From Strigops habroptila (lineage: Eukaryota > Chordata > Aves > Psittaciformes > Psittacidae): a DNA stretch of 64,000 nucleotides. The notes beneath the pieces were generated by a model, which was not told the origin of the DNA, made no database searches, and was given only the letters and a program-made list of their open reading frames with translations. The stretch is taken from positions 41,786,510-41,850,509 of the forward strand of contig NC_044302.2 in NCBI RefSeq assembly GCF_004027225.2. Reading direction: 5' to 3'. This document shows positions 35,201 to 46,475 of this stretch, piece after piece. The first letter of the stretch is position 1, and every line of letters begins with the position of its first letter. Position numbers and translations under genes: made by a program.

Positions 35201-38200
35201 CTTCAAGTACTAGCATGGGTATGCTCTTGGAAACAATCTAAGAAATTACCTGATTATGAAAGATATTTTAAGAAAGTGTTATGAACAGCCAACCTAGATT
35301 CAAATTGATCTATCTATTCAAGGTATAACTTCACCTTGTCATCCTCTATACATCCAATTGCACTTGTTATGGCAGGCCAGAAAAATCTTTGTCATTTACT
35401 GAAAAAAAATCAAAAGGTAAGAAAGAAACAATGGTTGACAAATGCCTTTCAATACAGTGCTTCATTTGAGGACCATTGCTTGTTTTGACTTACACAGTAG
35501 GTCTGTGTGTGCTGTGAGAGAAGTTATAATCTCCTTCCAGAAACGAAGTTTAGCAGTTGATCTGGATGAGGATAAGCTTTTGTCTCCCAGAACAATTTTG
35601 ACAGCTACTCTTCAGGGAAGTCAACAGACTGAAACAGTCAGTTTGTTTTCACTTGTGCCATGATCGCAAAAGCATGAAACAACAGAAACCTTTGCTCTGT
35701 GACTTCTTGTCTCCCTGCATGTCTCACTTCTGGTAGCAATTCTCAGGTAGCAGGGAAGAGTAAAATTCAATGACATATAAAGCATGTAGTCATGTGAAAT
35801 CAGATGAAGATTCTAAGTGCCAAATCCAGCCCAGAGGATAGGGGATCACTGGAGATGCAAGGTCTTTTTGCTTCCTCTCCCCTTACTTCTGAAGATATTT
35901 TGGGTTACTAGTTTTTCATTACCTTTTCCTCCTCCCCTCAAATGCTATTTTCCTATTTTCTTGAACCTTTGTGCTATATTTACAGTGTATTTCCATGATC
36001 ACAGGAAAGCTTGCCAACTGCTGCTGAATCTTGATGACTAATGAAGGTCACTCATTGGTCTTCCTGGTGGAGTGCTTACATGTTGCATTTGCCAGCTGCC
36101 TCCTGGACAAATTCTGTCCTCTGCCAACACAAAGAGGCCTCCAAGTTCCCCCTACTGCTGTGTCAAAGGGGGAGCAGAGTACATACGCAGTAGTAACAAG
36201 GAGTATCATGGTAAGTGAAGCATTTTTAAGGATTGTAGTTCATAAAAGAGAAGTTCTAAATCAGACTTCATTAACAGCAAACTTAATTACACAGCTGTGT
36301 CTTCATCCTAAACAGGGATAGAACAGCAGTTATGCTGACAACCAGCAAGGTCAGAATCTCACCCCAGGCCTTGCCTTTGCCTTTCTTTTAATTCTGCCCA
36401 GTCTTGTATTTGGCAAGAAAGATACGGATCATTTTCTTCATTCTTGTTCAGCTCTTTTCGGCACTGTTTATCATTCTTCTGAACTATCAGACCACCCTTA
36501 ATGTAAATTTTAAACATATACACACACAAAACAAATAAACAAGTTATCCTTTACTTGAAGCGCACTTATTGAGAATGTTTCTTATAATATAGTAGATATG
36601 ATTTACAGTATCTATAGTACACATACTATTTCTACGGTGCAGTGGTTTCCTACTGAAATGATAAGATTTTGCTGTAATTAATCTCTCTTCACAAAAGATG
36701 CTATTTCTATGTAGTTTGTTGCGGATAAGGCATAGTATTGTTTATGCTCTCCAGGTGTATTACTGAAACACTGCACTGTGTACAGCTGGAGCTCAAACAA
36801 AAAGTTTCAGTGCAGCTGAAATGCAATTTTTCATTAACGCTACAACAAAACTTTTCATAATGTTTAAAAAATTTTAACTTCTTAGCCCAGTCCATCAAAC
36901 CTCAAAAAATTCTGAATGGTTCACAGCATGTGAATTTCAGTTTTCAGTCCATTATTACTTGAAGGAAATGCAGTTTAAAGCAGCAGACAAAACGAAATGC
37001 CTAACACACTAAAATATATACTTAAACAGATCCTCTTCTCATAAACTCTGGGAATTTATAATATTATATAATGTCAGATTATCATCAGAAGCATCCTATA
37101 ACATGCTATTATTTGTAATGAATGCTGCTACATTCTGTCTAGTTAATGGGTTAAGGCATTAGTCAGTTCAGCCAATACCCACATCAAAACTTCTTCACCA
37201 TCTGCTGCTGAAATGCCTTATTTTTCAGAGTGAAGTGTGTAAGAAAGCAATAGTATGCATGTCAGTACAGAACCAAGTATGTCTTGCCTGGGTTGTTTTA
37301 CCTGGAATCATCTTCTTTAACATCTTGAAGTTACGAGATCGGGGTAACATGTTTGCATCATGACAGTGACATTTATTTGGGAGAAGGGTCAGAAAAAGAG
37401 TACTCAATCCATTGAGTGTTTTTTTAAAATGCGGACTCCAAATTTTAAAAGAAAAAAGATCATGTGTCTTTCTTTAGCTTGTTACTAAACACTTGAGAAT
37501 TCTCAAATGGAACTACATTAATTTTTTCCTTTTAAGTTTGGAGTTGTGATTTTCTGGGGTTTTGGGTTTGGCTGGGGTTTTTTGAGACCTATTCTAATTC
37601 AGTTGGTTCATGAGGTGACACACAACAGACTTAAGGCTCTGAAACAGTTTCGGGATGAAAGAAGGCTGCTTGCCCACAACTGCAAGACTATTCTGAGGGT
37701 CACCGCTCTAGCATAATACAGACTATACAATTCAGCAACATAATAATAAACACAGCTCAAAATGAAAAAGCTGCCATGAAGCATCTATGAAATATTAGCA
37801 TACAAATGTAAAATAACTTCCTTCTTAATGAACACAAAGGAAGGGGAAAAAAAGCAAATACTTTCTTAAGTGGTGCTATGAGTTTTAAAGACCATTATCT
37901 GTGCCTAAGTTGAGACAAAAAATACGTAAACCATTCCTGTGTCACATGTTTAGCAAACATAAATTTAAAAAAATACAAACAGCTTTTGAAATCCTGTGAG
38001 TTTAGAGGAGAGGAAGGAGAGGAAAAGTAGTTAAGAATTGTGACAAAAACTGTCTTAGGACATGCAAACTATCCTACAGACAGAAACTTCAATTTTGCAA
38101 GACCCAGGACCTGTTATTTAGATGGTTACTCAAAAACTGGGCTTTCCTTGTATTGAATTCTACATCCACTGCTTATTAGGATCAAAAACTAAAAGGTATT

Positions 38201-38510
38201 GCCTAGAAACTCATTAGCAAGGAAATACATTCCCTGAAAATGTGCAATTGCCAGACATACAGATAGGCATCCCCTAGCTTAAGACAGGAGTAGCAGCACT
38301 GTGCCTGATGAGTGTGCTACCTTTCTAAGCCATAGCTGTTGTGGAAAGCACAGAAAAAGTGTTTTCTAAAAGTGGTTTTGATGAAAGCTGGAAAAATTAA
38401 TTTATGTTTTAAATCTATAAAGTTTAAGCTTTTAATCATTAGCAAAACTACCAAAAAGGTCAGAATTTTATTTTTTTATAATAAAATACCAACCTAGTCA
38501 TAACAGATTT

Positions 38511-38514
<4 letters not shown>

Positions 38515-38541
<27 letters not shown>
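38515..38541. repeat. Poly-T run (27)
   Basis: Uninterrupted T-run with no recognised retroelement body beside it. Confidence 0.9.
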
Positions 38542-38546
<5 letters not shown>

Positions 38547-39885
38547 CTCCATATGCAGATCAAACTCAATATTTGAGTGGCAGGAAGAGTTCTGAGTGTA
38601 AAAGTCTACTGCCAGTGTACGGAACGTGGAATCAAGTTCTGTTTCATTATGTTTGTTTTTTTAAGTAGCACTACTGTTCCTGATCAAGACTCTAATTCTA
38701 GATTCTCAAAGCAAAATTCTAATTTTGTGAAGTAATATCTTATGTATAATAAGCACATGTAGCAATTTCCTCATTCATGTAACTTCCATTTTCTTGAGGT
38801 TCCCTCTATAGCAATCATGAGACTTTCCTCAAGATAAAGTTTTACTGTTCTTTCATTCTTATTTATGTATTGGAAAGACGTCTGTGGAATGCAGCTACAA
38901 CATTTCTTTACTGGGTGCTCATTCATTTTTTGACTACCACTGTATTCTCATTGCTCAAAACCCTTTACTAAATGGCTCTTAACAGAAAGTACAAACATTA
39001 AAAGTACATAGGGAAGGAGTATATAACCAGAATTTGGGAAAAAATATGTAAACAGAATTCCTGCTAAGCAGGCTGCTAACTGACAACTCATAATCTCTTT
39101 TCAAACATGTACAGGTCAGGAAGTAAAACATTCAGTTCTTATCCTGTCCACTAACAGCCTCCCCAGCACTGTCGTTTTAGTAACAAAAACAACTCACACA
39201 TTCTGTCCCTCCTGTGGTATTTATGCACATAATAAACACTTGACTCAAAAGTAGGGCCAGAGAAATGGCATTTCCAGTTATCTATAAAGACCAACACTGC
39301 TCCAAATGCCTATTACAACGTCGAATTTCCCTCTGCCGCAAGCAGACAGGAAAGATGACAATATGTTGGCATAGCAGGTTTTTAGGTCAACAGCTATGCC
39401 AACATCTTGCCTGCCCTCCAGCTCTGCATAGAACAACTTCTTGAAAAAGCATCTGTGGGAATTGTGTAATCTTTTACTGTGATTTGTTTGACCTGAAATA
39501 GAAAACCAAAATTCAGGTAGAAGCTTTATACTGTTATGTAAAACATCTGAATATCAATCAAATAGTACAGTGTACAGTAACTCTAATGTGATTTAGTTTT
39601 TATCCCTTAGGCTATGAGATCTAAAAAAAAGCCCTGACAATGGGCCCAGTTTTTAATTCTGTGTGTACAACAGTTGCAGAGGAGAATCAGTGTTTGCTTA
39701 ACTGTTTTTCACAAAGCGATAATGTATTCAGGACTTACCAATACATCAACAAAATCCCAGAGGGAGGATGGTCGGTCTAGAGATGTATCCTATATACCGT
39801 AGCAGATGCATATTCTCAAGCGACTTCATTCTAAATACTCATTTTCTGGATTTGGTCAGTCTCTTTGTCCCAGACTCACCTAAAC

Positions 39886-39907
39886 AAAAAAAAAAAAAAA
39901 AAAAAAA
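39886..39907. repeat. Poly-A run (22)
   Basis: Uninterrupted A-run. I see no retroposed gene immediately upstream. Confidence 0.9.
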
Positions 39908-41776
39908 TCAGAAAAAACCACAAACCACAAGATTTAAAACACAAACATTTGCTGTTATAAAAATGTATCAGCAGCTTCATTCATACTTAGAAATCACACT
40001 GCCACCTTCTCGTAATCTATTTCTTTTGCACAAATATTTGCAGAGGGTTTTTTGGGCAGCAGATTTGCCAAGGAGACAGATTTTCAGGAGGAAAGTGGCA
40101 GTCATTACAGAACTGGAGACAGTCTCATGCGATTTACTTTGCCCACAGTGTCACACTTTGGCTGTTTGGTAGTTGGTTTGTGGGTTTTTAATTTATTTTG
40201 AATAGAAGAGGGGCAGGGGGTGAGGGGAAAGATATTCTAATATATTTCTGTTACCATGTACCTGGTGCTGTACAGTAGCCAAACTGGCAAGACTGAAATG
40301 TAAGAGTCTAATAAGCTTAAGGACATTTGATAACTGTATCTAGATCACGTTGACTAGGTCAGTCATTTGCAACATCAAACACACTTGTTGCTGAACAGAC
40401 AATGCTGTCAGCCATGGGAATTGTGAACTGCACCTTTGATTCTCATTTCCAAGCTCTGTATTCAAACCTGGCACCTTAAGGTTATATCAGCACTGGGGCT
40501 TTTCTTTTCTTCCCTCCCTCTTCCCCCACTACTGGATTTTGGGGGGTGAGAAAAGCAAAGGAAAAGTTATTTATTTACACTGGCTACAACATCTTTAACA
40601 AAAGACAAGTGCATTCGTGGTCACCAGACACGCCGGTAGCATAACGCTTTGTGAGTACTCTTTGAAGAAGCTGTGCTCAGGTAAAACTGTTCCAAAGCTG
40701 TGACTATTGCACAATGTAGCCTCCTTCTTCAGGTGTTAACTACACCATCAGTGATCACTTAACAACATACAACACAGAACTGTCCAAAACCAGGAGTGAA
40801 TACAGAAAGGCATACTTTCCATATTACATAAACAGAATAGAAACCATTATGGAACTAAACATTGTCGCATTTCAAAATATTACAAGAGAGCATCTTCTGT
40901 TCTTCTTAACACTTCTGTCTTTAATTAACATTATAATTAGCATGCAAACTATCGTCGTCTTACCCAACTGAAAGTCTGGTTTTCCACCAATTATTCTCTT
41001 GTAAGAAAACAGTGCAAGATTGAAGATGTGAATGACACTATATTTTAAAGAGTCACTTCAGAAAAATTTTAAAATCCAGTTTAAGAAAAAGCTCTTAAAT
41101 CCACCATTTGTAAATATTATCAGTGAATTCCACTAGACTTTTCTATTCGGGTTGCTGTATCTCTGGATGTGAAAAAGTTTTAATTCTTCAAATTGGGAAA
41201 CACTTTCTAAGTTCAAAATGCTTATTTCTTAAAAATTGTGGATATACAGAAAAAACAAGTTTGTTTGCCTATTTTGCATTTGCTAAGCCTTTCTGCCTTT
41301 AAAAGATAGTTTATACAGAAATGTTTTAAGCAGGTATGTTCATACACAACTTTTCTTACCTTACAATTCTCTTGTAAACGAGTGTGGTTGTTAGCACTTC
41401 AGCAATATCCCTGCATTTGCTTAAGCTAACGACTTTTCCCAGACTTTTTTGAATTGAAAACTGCCTATATTTGGAATCTGATTCTGCAGAATGTTTGTGT
41501 GTAAGTGCACTCATGTCAGTAGAGGGTTTTCATCCTCTGACATGACCTATAATAAACAAGAATTAAACTAAACAGCAATGTCAGCAGACAAGATCAGGGT
41601 GCATTATCACTGATGTTCTCTGACCTGTCAATCATACAATCTCCTCTGTCCTAAGAAAGCCTGTTGTTAGGCTTTCTCCTAACAGTTCACACCCTGTTAG
41701 GAGAAGAGTGTATGAACTGCAGCATAGTTTGGGCTTAGGCCAAGGGAGGTATTACTTCAAAGCTCCATATCCTAGC

Positions 41777-42352
41777 TGTATGGTTTAAGCATAGCCGGTA
41801 ACTCAGCAGCACAACGTCAGTCACTCATTCCACCCCTGCCAACCCTGCTCCTGGAGGGATGGGAAGGAGAATTGTAAGAATGTAAAACCCATGGGTTGAG
41901 ATAAGAACAGTCCAGTAACTAAGGTATAATATAAAACTACTACTACTACTAAGGGAAATAAGAAGGGGAGAGAATATAAAATTACAAAAGGAAGGGGAAA
42001 AAAACCCCACAATAACTAGCAGTGCAGCACAATACAATTGCTCACCGTCCGCTGACCGATACCCAGCCTGATCCAACCAGCGATCTGGGCCTTCCAGGTG
42101 ACTCCCCCCAGTTTATATACCGGGCATGACGTGCTGTGGTATTGGGTCTGGGGTGCTGTCTCTGCTCCCTCCCAGCTTCTTGTGCTCCTCCTTGCTGGCA
42201 GAGAATGAGACTGAAAAGTCCTTGATCAGGGTTAAGTGCTACTGAGCAACAACTAAAGCATCTGTGTGTTATCAGCATTGTTCTCAGACTGAAGCCAAAA
42301 CAGAGCACTGTGCCTGCTACTAGGAAGGAGAAAAACAGCTGAACCCAGGACA
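41777..42352 (-). mobile_element. Solo LTR related to the ERV at 30.4 kb
   Basis: Read on the minus strand, it begins TGTCCTGGGTTCAGCT, carries a GTATATAAAC TATA box (plus strand 42111-42119) and ends in CATACA near 41777. The U3/R layout parallels the LTR at 30397-30962, but the two differ by many substitutions and small indels. No internal retroviral sequence is attached on either side, so it is a solo LTR. No clear short target duplication is visible (CTAGC on one side, GTCAC on the other). Confidence 0.88.
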
Positions 42353-43964
42353 GTCACTAACCCAAAGAGTCTGGATTTGGCATGCTGTCATAACCCAAAA
42401 TCTAAACAGTTCAAACTACTGGGAAGACTATGCTTTGCAGAAGTGAGTTAACATCTTATTTGAAAAATCAATCTCTGAAACTGAAAGCAGAGCTGTGTAA
42501 AGCTTTCAGAACTACTACGAGTAACTTGCAGGACAGGGCAGTTCTGACCATCTGCTGATAAAGTACCATTGCTGCCACAGCTTAATTTAGGCAAAGCTTA
42601 TTGTGAAAGAATAAAGGAAGCTATGAATAGTCTAACATAATTAATGTCTTTTGTGTATTTTGTAGATTTCTCCACAGACTCTACTAGCTGATGAGATGAA
42701 CAGGTTAACTACCTGGCAATACATTAGATGCTACCAGATGCACAAAGCAAACCATTTTCTGATTAGGTAGAAAATTTAAATATAACTAATAAAAGCAGAG
42801 TTGTGATGGGGGAATGCAGATAGTGCATTTTTGTGAACAACTTGCCAACTTCATCTGTTCTTGCTGTTAAAAAGTTCAGTAGCAGTACACATCTTCTCTT
42901 CAGTACGGCTGGATAAGAATATGAGAGGGGAAAGCAAACAGGCTACAGGCTAACTTCATTTGATGCATTAAAGCCTCTCCCACTCTGACTTCTCTTCACT
43001 GTTTCCAAACATGCTGCAACAGGGGAGCAGGCAAAGAGGCTTTAAACTGAAGTTGCCAGGGGAGGGGAAACCTCAATCTATCCCACCTCTACCAGTTTGA
43101 TGCCAGTGTCAGCAAGAGATGCCCAGGGCGTGGAGAGGGATCGCAGGTCAGCAGGAAAACACCTGAAGAGCAGAACAAAGGAGTTCCTGCCACTCCAGCC
43201 AGTAAGTCAGCTTCATAGTCAGAGGCCCAGCTTAAATGCCCCTATGCAAATGCACATAGCATGGGGAATAAGCAAGAGACATGCATACACTTGCAGGACT
43301 ATGATCTTATTGGCATCACAGAGACACGGTTGAATGGCTCCTATGACTGGAGTGTTGGAATAGAAGGATAGAGGCTTTTTAGAAAGGACAGGCAAGGGAG
43401 ATGAAGAGGGGGTGCTGCCCTCCAAGTCAGTGACCAGCTGGACTGCATGGAGCTGTGCCCGCGGATGGAGGAGGAGCTGACCGAGAGCTTGTGGGTCAGG
43501 ATTAAAGAGAGGGCAAGGACAGGGAACATTACAGTGGGGGTCTGCTACAGGTTGCCTGACCAGGAAGACTGAGTGGATGAGGCCCTCTATAGACAGATAG
43601 GAGCAGCCCCACATGCACAAGCCCTTGTCCTCATGGGGGACTTCAGCCACTCTCATTATCTATTGGGGTGACAACTCAGAAAAGCATAAGCCATCCATGA
43701 GGTTCCTGGGATGCCTTGATGATCATTTCCTTCTCCAACTGATAGAGGAGCCAATAAGGAGAGAGGGCTCTGCTGGATCTTGTTCTCACAAACAAGATGG
43801 GGCTGGTGGGGAACATGAAGCTCAAGGACAGCCTTGGCTGCAGTGACCATGAAATAGTGAGTTCAAGATCCCTGGGGTGGTGAGGAGGACGCACAGCAAG
43901 CTCACTACCCTGGATGTCAGTAGAGCAGACTTTGGCCTCTTTAGTGATCTGCTTGGTATGGTAG

Positions 43965-44386
43965 AATCGTAGAATTCTAGAATTCCTCGGGCAGCCTGTT
44001 CCAGTGCCTCACCACTCTTACAGTAAAGAATTTCTTTCTTATACCCAACATAAATCTCCCCTGTTTGAGTTTGAACCCATAACCCCTTGTTCTATCACTA
44101 CAGTCCTTGCTGAATAGTCCCTCCTGCATCCTTGTGGGCCCCCTTCAGATACTGGAAGGCTGCTATGAGGTCTCCATGCAGCCTTCTCTTCTCCAGGCTG
44201 AACAGCCCCAACTTTCTCAGCCTATCTTCATACGGGACGTGCTCCAGCCCCCTGATCATCCTCATGGCCTCCTCTGGACTTGCTCCAACAGCTCCATGTC
44301 CTTCTATGTTGAGGACACCAGAACTGTATGCAGTACTCCAAGTGGGGTCTCACGAGAGCAGAGTAGAGGGGCAGGATCGCTTCATT
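43965..44386 (-). mobile_element. CR1 LINE fragment nested inside the plus-strand CR1
   Basis: On the minus strand it encodes [20 protein letters not shown] and continues to the 3' untranslated region, ending with GAATTCTACGATTCTACC near 43965. Compared with the copy at 10777, about 130 bases of the 3' UTR (the GGTTTGGGTTGG block) are missing just before the tail. Sequence on both sides belongs to the host CR1 endonuclease-RT region, showing that it inserted later. Confidence 0.9.
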
Positions 44387-45315
44387 TGGGTACCATGAGA
44401 TAAAGCCCTGGAGGGAATAGGGGTCCAAGAAAACTGGTTAATATTTAAGGATCACCTCCTCAAGATCAGAGGCAATGCATACTGACAAAAAGGAAGTCAG
44501 GCAAAAATGCCGGTAGGCCTGTATGCATGAACAAGATGCTCCTGCACAAACTCAAGCTCAAGCCTACAGAGGGTAGAAGCAAGGACAAGTAGCCTGGGAA
44601 GAATACAAAGAAACTGTCTAACCAGCCAGGGATCAGGTTAGGAAAGCTAAAGCCCTGATAGAATTAAATCTGGCCAGGGACATCATGGGCAACAAGAAAA
44701 GCTTCTATAGGTATGTCAGTGACAAAGGAAAATGAGCGAAAATGTGAGCCCGCTCCAGAAGGAAACAGGAGCGCTGGTTACCCAAGACACGGAGAAGGCT
44801 GAAGTACTCAACGACTTTATTGCCTTGGTCTTCACCAGCAAGTGATCCAGCCACATGTCCAAGTCACAGAAGCGAAAGCAGGGACTAGGAGAATGAAGAA
44901 CTGCCCGCTGTAGAAGGTCAGGGTCGAGACCATCTAAAGAAGCTGACGGTGCACAAGTCTATGGGACCTGATGAGATTCATCCAAGAGTCCTGAGGTAAT
45001 TGGTGGATGAACTTGCTAAGCCATTACCCATCATATCTGAGAAGTTGTGGCAGTCTGGTGAAGTTCCCACTGACTGGAAAAGGGGAAACATAATCCCCAT
45101 TTCTAAAAAGGGAAAAAAAGAAAGACCCAGGGAAAGACAGGTTCGTTAGTCTCACCTCAGTGCCTGGCAAGGTCATGGAGCAGATCCTCCTGGAAACTAA
45201 GCTAAGACACATGGAAAAGAGGGAGGTGGCTGGTGACAACCAACATGCCTTCACTAAGGGCAAATCCTGCCTGACCAATTTGATGGCCTTCTAGGATGGG
45301 GCTACAGCATTGGCG

Positions 45316-45912
45316 GCTAAGGGAAGAACAACTGATGTCATCTACCAGAAATTGTGTAAAGAATATGACACTGTCCCACACAATATCCTTCTCTCTAAAC
45401 TGGAGAGACATGAATTTGATGGATGGACCACTTGGTGGATAAAGAATTGGCTGGGTGGCCGCATGCAAAGAGTTGTGGTCAACGGCTCAATGTCCAGTTG
45501 GAGATGGGTAACCAGTGGTGTCCCTCAGAGGTCGGTGTTGGGACTGATCCTGTTCAACATCTTTGTTGGCAACATGTACCGTGGGATCGAGTGCACCCTC
45601 AGCAAGTTTGCTGATGAGATTAAGCTGTGTGGTGCAGTTGATAGGCTGGAGGGAAGGGATGCCATCCAGAGGGACCTGGACACACTTGAGAGACGGGCCA
45701 ATGCCAACCTCATGAAGTTTAACAACACGAACAGCAAGGTGTCGGAGCAATCCCAGGCACAGCTAAGGCTGGGCGAAGACTGGATTGGGAGCAGCCCTGC
45801 AGAGAAGGATTTGGGGGTATTGGTTCATGAGAAGCTCAACATGAGCTGGCTTCAGTGTGCTCTCGCAGCCCAGAAACCAACCCTGTCCTGGGCTGCACCA
45901 AAAGAAGCGTGA
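45316..45912 (+). pseudogene. CR1 ORF2 reverse-transcriptase fragment
   Basis: This is the longest surviving open stretch of the CR1 copy, about 200 codons and without its own genuine start. It holds the palm motifs DTVPHNILL and SGVPQRSVLG, then FADEIKL where the catalytic box of CR1 is normally FADDTKL. The second aspartate of the metal-binding pair is therefore replaced by glutamate. The C-terminal thumb region is shortened near LNMSWLQCALAAQK. Confidence 0.88.
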
Positions 45913-46475
45913 CCAGCAGGTCGAAGGAGGTGATCCTACCCCTTTACTCCTCTCTCATGAGACCCCACCTGCAGTACCGTGTTCAGCTCTGGGGCCCCCA
46001 ACACAAGAAGGACACGGACATGTAGGAGCATGTCCAGAGGAGGGCCACAAAGATGATCAGAGATCAGAGGGCTGGAGTGTCTCTCCTGTGAAGACATGCT
46101 AAGAAAGCTGGGCTTGTTCAGCCTGGAAAAGAGAAGGCTCCAGGGAGACCTTTAGAACCTAAAGGGGCCTACAAGAAACCTGGAGAGAGATTTTTCACAA
46201 GGGCATGTAGTGACAGGACAAGGGGTGATAACTTTAAACTGAAAGATTAGATTGGACATTAAGAAGTTCTTCACTATGAAAGTGGTGGGGCCCTGGCACA
46301 GGTTGCCCAGTTGTGGCTGTCCCATCCCTGGCAGCGTTCAAGGCCAGGCTGAACAGGGCTCTGAGCAACCTGGTCTAGTGGAAGGTGTCTCTGCCCATGG
46401 CAGGGGGTTGCAACTAGATGAGCTTTAAGGTCCCTTCCAACCCAAACCATGCCATGATTTTGTGATGATTCTGTG

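Larger units (their letters stand above)
32128..41776. other. Gene-poor AT-rich region
   Basis: No protein gene, RNA gene or named transposon is recognised over about 9.6 kb. It contains a T27 run (38515-38541) and an A22 run (39886-39907). A minus-strand AATAAA (40570-40575) lies at the left edge of an AT-rich stretch that could be a 3' UTR, but nothing firm supports a gene. Confidence 0.5.
43110..46475 (+). mobile_element. Long CR1 LINE copy with ORF2 endonuclease and reverse transcriptase remnants
   Basis: The endonuclease region is recognisable from about 43250 to 43900 (YDLIGITETRLNGSYDW, CMELCPRMEEELTE, ALVLMGDFSH), broken by stops. The reverse transcriptase follows from about 44660, including PKSMGPDEIHPRVLR (44960-45000), [11 protein letters not shown] (45250-45290), DTVPHNILLSKL and SGVPQRSVLGLILFNIF. 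The copy ends with the CR1 tail CCATGATTTTGTGATGATTC near 46470. A minus-strand CR1 interrupts it at about 43965-44386. It is non-functional because of stops and frameshifts in the endonuclease and elsewhere. The 5' boundary is approximate. Confidence 0.92.

Noticed and set aside
39886..39907. Poly-A tail of a processed pseudogene
   Set aside because: No retroposed coding sequence or target duplication is recognisable beside the A-run.
41360..41460. Minus-strand exon-like block (LGKVVSLSKCRDIAEVL)
   Set aside because: The donor is good but the acceptor tract is poor, the frame stays open beyond the proposed acceptor, and no protein family is recognised. It is kept only as part of a low-interest finding.
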